Shown piece after piece: positions 53,073 through 61,756 of a DNA stretch of 64,000 nt. The position numbers and the translations under genes are program-made. Positions within the stretch are counted from its first letter, which is position 1, and every line of letters begins with the position of its first letter. The DNA comes from Pseudoduganella ginsengisoli (GTDB lineage: Bacteria; Pseudomonadota; Gammaproteobacteria; Burkholderiales; Burkholderiaceae_D), in NCBI RefSeq assembly GCF_009720865.1, contig NZ_WNLA01000025.1, forward strand, positions 1 through 64,000, given 5' to 3'. The notes beneath the pieces were generated by a model. It did no database searches, was not told the origin of the DNA, and saw nothing but the letters and a program-made list of their open reading frames with translations.

Positions 53073-55034
53073 ATGCGTGCTTTTTGGCTGGCGAGGTGGC
53101 TGGTGTGCTGGCTGTTGCTGGCGGGACCAGCTGCAGCGCAAATCGCGCTGCCGGCCGGCAGTGAGCCGGTTGACTTGACGGCGGCCACCGTGCTGCTGGA
53201 AGACCCGGGTGGGCAAATGACGGTGCAGCAGGCGGCCGCGCAGGCGGAACGTTTTATGCCCGGCAAGGCATCGCCTGGTTTCAGCGCGTCTGCGTGGTGG
53301 CTGCGCTTCCGATTGCACAGTACGCAAGCCGGGACGTGGTGGTTCGACACGGGCAACCGCACGTTGCAGGAAGCGGACTTCTACGTGCCCGACGGCCATG
53401 GCGGCTATGTGCACCAGTCCGCGGGCGCAAACCGTCCGTTTGCCCAGCGCCCGTTGCCGACAGATTATTTTGTGTTCCCGTTCACAGTGGGCGCCGGGGA
53501 CACCATTGACGTGTATTTGCGCGTGCGCAGCACCGGATTCCAGGGTGTGATGCTGCGGCCGATGGTGTGGCAGCCGCACGCGTATCAGGCGCGGCAACGC
53601 TGGGAACAGACGCAATGGGTGCTGTACCTCGGCATGGCGCTGACCCTGGCTGCATTCAACTTGATGCTGTGGCTGTATCAGCGCGAAGCCGATAACTTGA
53701 TTTATGTGCTGTCGCTGTTTGCCATCGTGTGGACCACCAGCAGCGCGGCGGGCGGCTATGGTTCCGCGTTCCAGATGCTGTGGCCAGAGTCGCCGCTGTT
53801 CGAGCAAAGTTCGGCTGTCATGTCGGTGTTGTTCGTGTGCGTGCTGACGCCGCTGTTTATTTCGCGCATATTGCGGCTGTGGCGTGTGATCCCCCGCGTC
53901 AGCATGGTGCTATGGACATTTGTTGTCATCAATTGCCTGACCAGCATTGTGCTGGCAGCCATGACGATGATGAAAGTGCCGAACGCCGCCGCGCAAATGC
54001 AGACGATTTACATTATTGGCGGCTTGCTGTGGCAACCGATCTTTCCTTTGCTGGGGTATGGCATTGTGCTGTGCGCGCTGCGCGGCGACCGCTTTGCCCG
54101 CTTTGTCGTGGTGGCCTATCTGCCTGCCATCGCCGCTTCCACGTACACGTCGATGCAAAACGTGCGGGGCGAACCGCCCAGCCTCGTATTCATCATGTAT
54201 GGCGCGGCCTTTGAATTGCTGGTGATGGCGCTGGCGCTGGCGGACCGGTTTAATCAAGAGCGGTTGCAAAAAATGGCGGCGCAGGAAGCACTGGTGCAAA
54301 CCTTGCGGCGCTCGGAACAGGAACTGGAACAGAAGGTCACGCAGCGCACGTTGGAATTGAACCGCGAACAGAACAAGACCAAGGAATTGCTGTACAACAT
54401 ATTGCCGGTGGAATTGGCGGAAGAATTATCGAACACGGGGCAGGCCCAGCCTGCCCGGCATGAATCGGCCACGGTGCTGTTTACAGACTTTGCCGGATTC
54501 ACGGCCATGGCAGGGACCATGCCGGCGGACCGCATGATCGCGGAACTGAACGAGATTTTTGCGGCGTTCGATGATATTGCCGACGAATGTGGCGTAGAGA
54601 AGATTAAAACCATCGGTGACGCCTACATGGCGGCGGCAGGTTTGCCCAAGCCATGTTCAGACCATGCGCAGCGGTGTGTGCGGGCGGGGTTGAAGATGAT
54701 TGCCTACATCGAGGAGCGCAACCGGAGGAATCCGTTCAAATGGACTTTGCGTGTGGGTATACACTCGGGACCCGTGGTGGCGGGCGTGGTTGGCAAGCGC
54801 AAGTACGCGTTTGATATCTGGGGTGACACCGTTAATATCGCGTCGCGCATGGAGAGTTCGGGCGAAGGGATGCGGGTCAATGTGTCGGCTTATACCAGTG
54901 ACCTGGCCAAGGAAGAATTTGAGTGCGAGTATCGGGGCAAGGTTGCCGCGAAAGGCAAGGGTGAAATTGATATGTATTTCATAAAAGCTAAGAATAATCA
55001 GGAACCGGCAGCCAGCGGTAGTATGGCCGGATGA
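53073..55034 (+). CDS. Receptor-type class III adenylate cyclase, paralogue 5
   Basis: Full-length member of 653 residues from ATG 53073; ATG 53061 is an alternative and overlaps the previous stop. Signal peptide ends near GPAAAQ. It has sensor (WWFDTGNRTLQEADFYVPDG), 7TM block, coiled coil (ELEQKVTQRTLELNREQNKT) and an intact cyclase (VLFTDFAGF, EKIKTIGDAYM, DIWGDTVNIASRM). It has the most divergent sensor of the array. Its stop overlaps the start of the transglutaminase-like gene. Confidence 0.9.
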   Translation: MRAFWLARWLVCWLLLAGPAAAQIALPAGSEPVDLTAATVLLEDPGGQMTVQQAAAQAERFMPGKASPGFSASAWWLRFRLHSTQAGTWWFDTGNRTLQEADFYVPDGHGGYVHQSAGANRPFAQRPLPTDYFVFPFTVGAGDTIDVYLRVRSTGFQGVMLRPMVWQPHAYQARQRWEQTQWVLYLGMALTLAAFNLMLWLYQREADNLIYVLSLFAIVWTTSSAAGGYGSAFQMLWPESPLFEQSSAVMSVLFVCVLTPLFISRILRLWRVIPRVSMVLWTFVVINCLTSIVLAAMTMMKVPNAAAQMQTIYIIGGLLWQPIFPLLGYGIVLCALRGDRFARFVVVAYLPAIAASTYTSMQNVRGEPPSLVFIMYGAAFELLVMALALADRFNQERLQKMAAQEALVQTLRRSEQELEQKVTQRTLELNREQNKTKELLYNILPVELAEELSNTGQAQPARHESATVLFTDFAGFTAMAGTMPADRMIAELNEIFAAFDDIADECGVEKIKTIGDAYMAAAGLPKPCSDHAQRCVRAGLKMIAYIEERNRRNPFKWTLRVGIHSGPVVAGVVGKRKYAFDIWGDTVNIASRMESSGEGMRVNVSAYTSDLAKEEFECEYRGKVAAKGKGEIDMYFIKAKNNQEPAASGSMAG

Positions 55035-55669
55035 CACCTTATCTCGCACATACCCGATGGATCGACGGCGACCACCCCGATGTGGCCGCCAAAGCTGCCG
55101 CATTGGCGCAGGGCGCGGCGTCGCTGGAACAGGTGGCGCAGCGCTGTTTTGAGTTCGTCCGCGATGGCATCCGCCATAGCGTGGATTACCACAGCAATCC
55201 CGTCACGTGCCGCGCGTCCGATGTGTTGAAGCACGGGACGGGCTATTGCTACGCGAAGAGCCACTTGCTGGCGGCGCTGCTGCGCGCCAATGGCATTCCG
55301 GCCGGGCTGTGCTATCAGCGGCTGGCCGTAGGCACGGAAGGCCCGCCGTATTGTTTGCATGGCTTGAACGCCGTATGGCTGGAACCGTATGGCTGGTACC
55401 GCATTGATGCGCGGGGCAACAAGCCCGGCGTGGATGCCCGTTTTACGCCTCCGCGCGAACAGCTGGCGTTCCCGGTGTTGGCGCCAGATGAGCGGGATTT
55501 GCCGGAGATATGGGCAGAACCGCTGCAAGTCGTGGTCGATGCGCTGACCCGGTATCCGACTGTCCAGGCGGTGCTGGAGAATTTGCCGGATGTGAATTTG
55601 ATGCCGTCTATAAAGCCTGGAGCGGGGCGTGCTGGCTGGATCGACGCCGGTTATCACGTGGCAGAGTGA
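55031..55669 (+). CDS. Transglutaminase-like cysteine protease family protein
   Basis: The 212-residue protein has a transglutaminase-like core. The Cys is in HGTGYCYAKSHLLAALLRA, the His in PYCLHGLNAVWLE and the Asp in GWYRIDARGNKPG. Members of this superfamily include proteases and amidases; the substrate is unknown. No signal peptide is seen, so it is probably cytoplasmic. It starts within the paralogue-5 stop (ATGA), implying it is made together with the cyclase. Its 3' end overlaps the convergent LysR gene by 16 bases. Confidence 0.85.
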   Translation: MTPYLAHTRWIDGDHPDVAAKAAALAQGAASLEQVAQRCFEFVRDGIRHSVDYHSNPVTCRASDVLKHGTGYCYAKSHLLAALLRANGIPAGLCYQRLAVGTEGPPYCLHGLNAVWLEPYGWYRIDARGNKPGVDARFTPPREQLAFPVLAPDERDLPEIWAEPLQVVVDALTRYPTVQAVLENLPDVNLMPSIKPGAGRAGWIDAGYHVAE

Positions 55670-56580
55670 GTGGGGACCTTGCCACCCACCAAATCTGCCA
55701 CTTTTCCCAGCTCTTCCGCCAGTACCCGCATGACTGCCTGAATCCGCACGGTATCGCGCAAATCCGGGTGCGTCAGCAGCCATAATTCCGACGCCAGCGC
55801 CGGGTCCGGCTCCGTTACGCGCCGAAGTGAGCGCGTACTATCGCCAAGAAAGCACGGCAACAGCGCCAGCCCCAAGCCATCGATACACGCCTGGCGCAGC
55901 GTGCTGAAGGTGCTGGCCCGGAAGCCGACCGTATCGAGCGGCACGATTTTTTCCAGCCAGCGCAACGTACGGTGGCGGCCCAGCGTGTCATCCAGTGCGA
56001 TCCATGCATGTTCAGCCAGCGGGCGCTGCGGCTGTGCGTCCAGATAGCCGGGGGCGCCGTAGACGGCCAACGCCAGCGGACCGATACGCTTGCCGATCAA
56101 ATGATCCGGCGGCTGCATGGCGGGACGGATTGCAATATCGGCGTCGCGCCGCGACAGGTTGGCCATCACGTTATCGATACCCAGTTGCAAGGTAATGTCG
56201 GGATACTCGCGGCGGCACGCGGCAATCGCGGGATTGAGCAAGACTTGCGCCACGCTGTCCGTCGTGGTGAGCCGAACCGTGCCGCTGGGGCGCAAATCGC
56301 GGCCCGCCACTTTCAACAGTGCTTGCTGAGCGGTTTCTTCGATGGCAACGCCGGCCCGGGCAATCTCTTCGCCGGCAGTGGTGGGCACATAGCGCCCGCC
56401 ACTGCGTTCAAACAGCCGCACGCCCAGCTTGTCTTCCATTTGCGCCAGGCGGCGGAACACCGTGGCATGGTTGACGTTCAAGCGGCGCGCGGCGCCAGAC
56501 AGTGATCCGGTCTCGACTATGGCTGCCACGCAGCGCAAGTCATTCAAGTCGGTGTGCGTTTCTGCAAGGGCGGTTTGCAT
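55654..56580 (-). CDS. LysR-family transcriptional regulator
   Basis: From ATG 56580 it has 308 residues. The winged helix is GSLSGAARRLNVNHATVFRR (residues about 25-44), followed by an effector domain with GTVRLTTTDSVAQVLLNPAI. The phrasing is that of the regulators that act on a divergently transcribed neighbour. Here that is the metallo-beta-lactamase-fold gene, 70 bases away. Starts upstream of 56580 lack family similarity. Confidence 0.88.
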   Translation of the reverse strand: MQTALAETHTDLNDLRCVAAIVETGSLSGAARRLNVNHATVFRRLAQMEDKLGVRLFERSGGRYVPTTAGEEIARAGVAIEETAQQALLKVAGRDLRPSGTVRLTTTDSVAQVLLNPAIAACRREYPDITLQLGIDNVMANLSRRDADIAIRPAMQPPDHLIGKRIGPLALAVYGAPGYLDAQPQRPLAEHAWIALDDTLGRHRTLRWLEKIVPLDTVGFRASTFSTLRQACIDGLGLALLPCFLGDSTRSLRRVTEPDPALASELWLLTHPDLRDTVRIQAVMRVLAEELGKVADLVGGKVPTHSAT

Positions 56581-56650
56581 AAATTTGGAATTTTCTTGCG
56601 TGAGTGCACAGCATAAGCTGTGCACATCAACTCATCAACAGGAGCCTTCC

Positions 56651-57616
56651 ATGAAAACCAAACTGATTGCCATCACTGCCGCTTTATTGGCCACCACGGT
56701 TGCGTATGCCGGCGAACCCATTTGGGACGGCAATAAAGTGCAAATGGTCAGTGAAAAACTGGACCAGGGTGTGTATGCATATTACGCGGCAGATGCCCGT
56801 GAATTGAATGCCAAGGGCGGGGCGGCGGCTACCAGCGGCGGGTTAATTGTCGGCAGCAAAGGCGCACTGCTGATTGATACCATGTTGAACCAGCGCTTGA
56901 ATAAACAAGTGCAGGAATTGAGCCGCCAATTGGGCGGCAAACAAATCCTGTACGCGGTGAATACCAGTTCTCATGGCGACCATTCGTACGGCAATATGTA
57001 TTTGCCTGCGACTGTAAAAATTGTGCAGCATGCGGTCACGCGCCAATACATTGCCGGCCATTTGGAAGACGATAAAGCTTTCATGGTGAAAAACTTTGGC
57101 AGCGGCCGTGGTATTGAACATATCAAAGCCCGTTCACCGGATATTGTGGTTGCGGCAGGCAGTACGGTATCGCTGGATTTGGGTGATAAAAAAGTCGATA
57201 TTATTGATTTCGGCTTTGGCCAGACCGGTGGCGATTTATGGGTATGGGAACCGCAGTCTAAAGTATTGTGGACAGGTAATCCTGTCATTGCTTCCAAACC
57301 GGCATTGCCATGGCTATTGGATGGCCGTTTGGTGGAAACCCTGGAGACATTAAAAAAGGTCTATGCCTTCCTGCCAGCGGATGCGAAAATTATTCCTGGC
57401 CACGGGGTTGCCATGCAGCGTGAAGATTTGCAGTGGCATATACAATACCTGGAAACCATCCGTAATAAGGTCCAGGCTGCAGTCAATGAAGGGCTGACCC
57501 TGGAGCAAACGGTTCAGCGCACAGCCATGCCCGAATTCGGTGGCTACGCATTGTTTGGCTGGGTGCATCCGGGCTTGAATGTGCCGGCCGCGTACCGCGA
57601 TCTGAGCAAGAAATAA
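56651..57616 (+). CDS. Exported metallo-beta-lactamase-fold protein with altered zinc ligands
   Basis: The 321-residue protein has a signal peptide (to about VAYAGE) and an MBL fold. The usual HxHxDH motif reads SSHGDH in NTSSHGDHSYGN, so the first His is Ser. The later GHT motif is GQT (FGQTGGDLWVW). The bridging Asp is Asn in LWTGNPV, and the last His is kept in IIPGHG. Three of the usual ligands are therefore changed, so metal content or activity may differ. It resembles the periplasmic hydrolases of quinoprotein systems. GGAG lies nine bases before the ATG. Confidence 0.85.
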   Translation: MKTKLIAITAALLATTVAYAGEPIWDGNKVQMVSEKLDQGVYAYYAADARELNAKGGAAATSGGLIVGSKGALLIDTMLNQRLNKQVQELSRQLGGKQILYAVNTSSHGDHSYGNMYLPATVKIVQHAVTRQYIAGHLEDDKAFMVKNFGSGRGIEHIKARSPDIVVAAGSTVSLDLGDKKVDIIDFGFGQTGGDLWVWEPQSKVLWTGNPVIASKPALPWLLDGRLVETLETLKKVYAFLPADAKIIPGHGVAMQREDLQWHIQYLETIRNKVQAAVNEGLTLEQTVQRTAMPEFGGYALFGWVHPGLNVPAAYRDLSKK

Positions 57617-57669
57617 GGCTTAATCCCGGCGGCAAGGTATAATGGCAGCCTCACTGCCGGGAGTTTTAA

Positions 57670-57873
57670 ATGAGTACAGAAGAACGCTTTATTGATATTG
57701 AAATCAAACTGGCCCATGCGGAAGACATGGTGGATTCGCTGAATCAGCGTATTTATGAACAGCAAAAGCAAATCGATAAATTGGAAGTCATGTTGAATGC
57801 CTTGGCACAGCATATTCGCGATAATGCGCAAAGCCAGCAAACACCGCTCAATGAGCGGCCACCGCATTACTGA
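57670..57873 (+). CDS. slyX: SlyX family protein
   Basis: The 67-residue protein is almost all coiled coil (ERFIDIEIKLAHAEDMVDSL, NQRIYEQQKQIDKLEVM) and ends in RPPHY, the SlyX family hallmark. Its biochemical role is unknown. Just upstream, GGGAG serves as ribosome site. A terminator follows the stop. Confidence 0.9.
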   Translation: MSTEERFIDIEIKLAHAEDMVDSLNQRIYEQQKQIDKLEVMLNALAQHIRDNAQSQQTPLNERPPHY

Positions 57874-57883
57874 TTGCCACGTT

Positions 57884-57905
57884 GCGGCTGCTCAGCCGCT
57901 TTTTT
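57884..57905 (+). terminator. Terminator of slyX
   Basis: GCGGCTG and CAGCCGC form a stem closed by a short loop, followed by six T, 11 bases after the slyX stop. Confidence 0.8.
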
Positions 57906-57986
57906 ACGCCGATTTTATGCCTTAAATTGGCGCAATCGCGCTAATAATTGGCATGAAATGGCTGAAATGGGCCGCTGGCAGAAGTT

Positions 57987-59288
57987 TTAGTCGAATTGAC
58001 TGGAGGCGATGGCTGTGCCCAGACGTTTACCCAGACTTAATAAAGTCAGCGTCGGGGGCAAGCCCCATGGTTCAGGAATGACGGAAGCATCACACGCATA
58101 TAAGCCGGGTAAGGCAGTCCTTAAGTGCTTATCCACACCATGGCCTATGCGGACGCTGCCGCCGGGATGGGCGGCGAAATGCCAGCTTTTAAAGATGCGA
58201 CGTGCTCCCGCTTCTTTTAATACTTGGCGGGCTAATCCAATGCCTTCGCGGAATTTGGCTTTATCGCTGGGCTGAAGGGATTTGTTGACCCAGCGTGGGC
58301 CAATGCTGCCGCCGATTTCATCACGAATCTTTACCATAATTGATAAAATTTTTTCATGCGAAAATAGTCGGTCTATGCGACCTACCTGCAATGCAAAGGC
58401 TTGATACATGGGTTTAGGCAGTGTTAAATCTGCCAGTGAAAAACCTTGTTCATGGAAATAAGCTCCGGCAGCCATCGGTACTTCGGCACCGCCATGTATA
58501 TCGTCGCAAGTACCCATCACGGCAACAACGGGATCACTGAAAAATGGCGATGTGCGGGGTGTTAATGCGGAAGCATGCAATATCCGGGGTGTACCGATGC
58601 CGCCGCCGGACAGAATAATATGGGATGCATGAATGGTGAATGGCTGACCTTCGCGTACGCATTCAACACCGGTGGCGTGCCCTTTATCTTGCAATACCCG
58701 GATGACACAGGTTTGATCGAGTAAATGGGCGCCATGGCGCACCGCTTCCTCAATCAAATCACGCGCCGTCCATTTTGCGCCAAATGGACAGCCGTAAACG
58801 CAGCGCCAGCAGCCGGTACGGCAGATTTGTGGACGGATCATTTTATTTAACTTGCGCCAGCTTAACCCGGCGGCTTGGCCCGCCTGCAATAAACGCTGCG
58901 CCATGGGGCCGATTAATTCATCCGGCAATGGCGCCATTGGCAATTCAGCCTGTAGCGCTTGTGTTTCGCGGGACAGGTCGATGCCATAACGGGCAAATAA
59001 CGCTGCCGGTGGCGGTGCGGCGGTAGCGAAATTTAATGTGGAACTGCCGCCGGCAGTAATACCTTGAACCAGCAGGGATGCGTCCTGGTGGAAATAAGCG
59101 CCGCGGCCGGGAATGGCTGCCATGGCGGACATTTGCAGGAGGGTCCCGTTTACGGGCACTGCACTGCCTTGTTCCAATATGGCAACCGATAATCCCCGGC
59201 ACGCCAGTTCGCGGGCAACAGAGGCGCCGCCGGGGCCGCTGCCGGCCACGATGGCGTCATAAGAAGAACGGAATGGGGTGTGCATCAA
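57987..59288 (-). CDS. GMC-type FAD oxidoreductase with Cys cluster
   Basis: The 433-residue protein opens with the FAD-binding AIVAGSGPGGASVAREL. It has the GMC substrate-loop region GITAGGSSTLNFATA and the C-terminal HPGGSVRIGHGVD...YACDASVIP pattern. Near residue 150 lies CRTGCWRCVYGCPFGAKW, a four-Cys cluster with similar wording to long-chain alcohol oxidases and possibly a metal or Fe-S site. Substrate unknown. It stands alone on the minus strand, facing slyX. Confidence 0.85.
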   Translation of the reverse strand: MMHTPFRSSYDAIVAGSGPGGASVARELACRGLSVAILEQGSAVPVNGTLLQMSAMAAIPGRGAYFHQDASLLVQGITAGGSSTLNFATAAPPPAALFARYGIDLSRETQALQAELPMAPLPDELIGPMAQRLLQAGQAAGLSWRKLNKMIRPQICRTGCWRCVYGCPFGAKWTARDLIEEAVRHGAHLLDQTCVIRVLQDKGHATGVECVREGQPFTIHASHIILSGGGIGTPRILHASALTPRTSPFFSDPVVAVMGTCDDIHGGAEVPMAAGAYFHEQGFSLADLTLPKPMYQAFALQVGRIDRLFSHEKILSIMVKIRDEIGGSIGPRWVNKSLQPSDKAKFREGIGLARQVLKEAGARRIFKSWHFAAHPGGSVRIGHGVDKHLRTALPGLYACDASVIPEPWGLPPTLTLLSLGKRLGTAIASSQFD

Positions 59289-59396
59289 GCGATGGTAGCA
59301 CCGCTATTGGGTAGTGCTGGTGTTGCGGAAGAATAAGGTTGCCTGTTAATCCACGTTAAAGTATCGTCAAAAATCCTTACTTGCGGAGATGTTCCA

Positions 59397-59975
59397 ATGG
59401 CAATGTTGATTCTCGGCTTACTGATTTTCCTGGGCGTGCATTCAGTGCGCATTGTTGCCGATCCGTGGCGTACGCAAATGCGGGCGCGGATGGGGGAGCA
59501 GGGATGGAAAGGCGTGTATTCGCTAATTTCCCTGGCGGGGTTCGTGCTGTTGGTGTGGGGATATGGGCTGGCACGGCAATCGCCCGTCGTGCTGTGGGTG
59601 CCGCCAGCCGCTACCCGCCATATTGCGGGACTGCTGACGTTGATTGCATTTGTGTTCCTTGCTGCATCCCACGTGCCGAACAATGGGATTAAAGCCAAAG
59701 TGCATCACCCAATGTTGATTGGAGTAAAGGTTTGGGCGTTTGCGCATTTGTTGGCCAACGGTAACTTGGCCGATGTGATTTTGTTTGGATCGTTCCTGCT
59801 GTGGGCCATCATTGACTTCAAATCCGCCCGCCAGCGGGACCGGGTAGCCGGTACGGTCTATCCGCCCGGCACCGGCAAGGGTACGGCGATGGCTGTGGTT
59901 GGTGGCGTGGTGGTGTGGGCCGTGTTTGCGTTCTGGCTGCATGGCGTGTTAATTGGGGTGCGGCCGTTTGGATGA
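59397..59975 (+). CDS. NnrU-like membrane protein
   Basis: The 192-residue protein has about five hydrophobic segments and the NnrU pattern: LILGLLIFLGVHSVRIVADP, GWKGVYSLISLAGFVLLVWG and VHHPMLIGVKVWAFAHLLAN. NnrU was linked to nitrogen-oxide metabolism in denitrifiers, and the eukaryotic relative Z-ISO is a heme isomerase; no denitrification genes are here, so the role is unknown. Confidence 0.85.
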   Translation: MAMLILGLLIFLGVHSVRIVADPWRTQMRARMGEQGWKGVYSLISLAGFVLLVWGYGLARQSPVVLWVPPAATRHIAGLLTLIAFVFLAASHVPNNGIKAKVHHPMLIGVKVWAFAHLLANGNLADVILFGSFLLWAIIDFKSARQRDRVAGTVYPPGTGKGTAMAVVGGVVVWAVFAFWLHGVLIGVRPFG

Positions 59976-59984
59976 GGTGCATAG

Positions 59985-60134
59985 ATGCAAACGAAAAATT
60001 ATCAGAAATACATTGAACGTTCGCGGGCAGCGCGTGCTACGGGTGATTACGTACCTGCGGAAAGAGTGATCAAGAGGCTGGAGCAGATGCTGGCAAAGGC
60101 CAAGGTGCGCTCCAAGAAGAATGGGGCTGTGTAA
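59985..60134 (+). CDS. Small conserved-looking basic ORF (49 aa)
   Basis: ATG 59985 is preceded by GAGG at a seven-base spacing and lies nine bases after the NnrU stop. The 49 residues (MQTKNYQKYIERSRAARATG and on, ending VRSKKNGAV) are basic and mostly helical, without a membrane segment. I do not recognise the family; the shape resembles small DNA-binding or antitoxin-like helices, but there is no partner gene. Confidence 0.5.
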   Translation: MQTKNYQKYIERSRAARATGDYVPAERVIKRLEQMLAKAKVRSKKNGAV

Positions 60135-60189
60135 TTAGCTTGTCGGGCGGGCTCTCCTGTGTAGCGAGCCCGCGTTCCGGTCAGTACAG

Positions 60190-60990
60190 TTAGCCGTCTT
60201 TATCAATACGCGACTGAATATGCTGCGCCCGGTCCGGCGAAGACGGATGCGAACTGAACATGCTATGGCCGGGCCCTTCCAGTTTCGCCAGCTTTTGGAA
60301 CAGCGTCACCAGCCCCGTCCGCGACAGCTTTTCCTTGCGCAGCATGTCGTACGACTGGTCGTCCGCATCCGTTTCCTGGGCTTGGGAAAATTGCGCTGCG
60401 ATGAATTTCTGGCCCAGGTTGCCCAGTTCGGATTGGCTCAGCGTTGCTGCGGTGCCGCTGACTGCAGTGGCGGCGCCGCGCGCAGCCTGTAATGAAAAGG
60501 CTGTCTGCATGGATTTTTTGGTGTGGCCGAGTAATACGTGGCCAATTTCGTGGCCCACGACTGCGCGGATTTCATCGTCGTTCAAGGCATCCATCAAGCC
60601 GGCAAAGACGCGAATACAGCCGTTGTCCATGGCGAACGCATTGACGTCGGTGACGAGGTAGACCTTCGCATCGAGCCGTTTGCCATTGAATTGGCTTAAT
60701 TTCAATGGCTTGAGTGCTGCCGCGAGGCGTTTTGCGTACTTGCTGCCCGGCGCGGCAATTTTGTTGGATTGATCCAGGGCGGCGCAGGATTTGTCGGCCA
60801 GGTCAATGACTTCGGCGTCGCTCAGCGTAGCGGCTTTGATTGCCAGGCCCGCTGAATCGGCCAGCCCGCGTAAATCGGTGGCGCCGGTCAACGGGGCGGT
60901 GAGCGCTGACAGCGCCAACACGCTGCCAGCTAGCAGGGCTGGCACGGGATTAACGGACTTTTCCTGCAAGGGTGAACGCATGGATTTCAT
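60190..60990 (-). CDS. M48-family metallopeptidase
   Basis: From ATG 60990 it has 266 residues; GGGAG lies five bases upstream, better than the starts at 61014 and 61116. The N-terminus carries one hydrophobic segment (about residues 18-38), a signal peptide or anchor. The zinc motif is VVGHEIGHVLLGH, with the third ligand Glu in QAQETDADDQSYDML. This matches short periplasmic M48 (LoiP/BepA-like core) proteases in outer-membrane quality control; exact role unknown. It diverges from the TMEM175-like gene. Confidence 0.88.
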   Translation of the reverse strand: MKSMRSPLQEKSVNPVPALLAGSVLALSALTAPLTGATDLRGLADSAGLAIKAATLSDAEVIDLADKSCAALDQSNKIAAPGSKYAKRLAAALKPLKLSQFNGKRLDAKVYLVTDVNAFAMDNGCIRVFAGLMDALNDDEIRAVVGHEIGHVLLGHTKKSMQTAFSLQAARGAATAVSGTAATLSQSELGNLGQKFIAAQFSQAQETDADDQSYDMLRKEKLSRTGLVTLFQKLAKLEGPGHSMFSSHPSSPDRAQHIQSRIDKDG

Positions 60991-61133
60991 GAATGCTCCC
61001 AAGGTGTTTTTCATCAGGGATGCGGCGTATTTCCGCATAGAAATCGTAGCGATCTTCTGTTCAGGCAACTTTGCGAAAACGCATTTGGTTGTCGCTAAGC
61101 ATGATTTGACACACATTTTTAACGGGAGGTTTT

Positions 61134-61709
61134 GTGGGTAAAGGCAGGCTGGAAGCCTTCAGCGACGGCGTGATCGCCATCATCATCACCATCATGGTGC
61201 TGGAACTTAAAGTGCCGCACGGCGCGGACTGGGACACGCTGGCGCCGCTGGCGCCCGTGTTCCTCAGCTATGTGCTGAGTTTCATTTACGTGGGGATTTA
61301 CTGGAACAACCACCACCACACCATGCACGCCATCAATAAAGTCAACGGCAGCGTATTGTGGGCGAATTTGCATTTGCTGTTCTGGCTGTCGCTGATTCCG
61401 TTTGTCACCGGCTGGATGGGCGAGAACCATTTCGGCCAAGTGCCCGTGGTGATTTATGGCGGCGTGCTGACGATGTGCGCGTTGGCGTACATGCTGTTGG
61501 TGAGCATACTGATTCGGCTGCACGGCAAGGACTCAGCGCTGGGACAGGCCGTGGGGAGTGATAAAAAAACGTGGCTGTCGATTGGATTGTATGTGGCAGG
61601 GATGGCGCTGGCGTTTGTGCATCCATGGCTGGGCGCCAGCCTGTATGTCATCGTTGCGCTGATCTGGTTTATCCCAGACCGGCGTATTGAAAAGCATTTG
61701 AACCACTGA
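61134..61709 (+). CDS. TMEM175/DUF1211 family potassium channel-like protein
   Basis: The 191-residue protein starts at GTG 61134 with the family motif GRLEAFSDGVIAIIITIMVLE (RxxxFSDG), followed by about five more hydrophobic segments. It has WNNHHHTMHAINKVNG and LHLLFWLSLIPFVTGW. Characterised bacterial members conduct potassium. No regulator is adjacent. Confidence 0.88.
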   Translation: MGKGRLEAFSDGVIAIIITIMVLELKVPHGADWDTLAPLAPVFLSYVLSFIYVGIYWNNHHHTMHAINKVNGSVLWANLHLLFWLSLIPFVTGWMGENHFGQVPVVIYGGVLTMCALAYMLLVSILIRLHGKDSALGQAVGSDKKTWLSIGLYVAGMALAFVHPWLGASLYVIVALIWFIPDRRIEKHLNH

Positions 61710-61719
61710 CAGGCAGTAA

Positions 61720-61749
61720 GCGTGGCGCGCGCCAACACGCGCGCCACGC
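61720..61749. terminator. Perfect hairpin between convergent genes
   Basis: GCGTGGCGCGCG (61720-61731) pairs fully with 61738-61749 around CCAACA. It lies between the ends of the TMEM175-like and acyl-CoA ligase genes and can serve both. There is no T-run on either side. Confidence 0.6.
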
Positions 61750-61756
61750 AAGCAAG

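Noticed and set aside
51014..53362. 782-residue minus-strand ORF across the cyclase array
   Set aside because: Antisense shadow of two cyclase genes with intact catalytic motifs; it has no recognisable domain.
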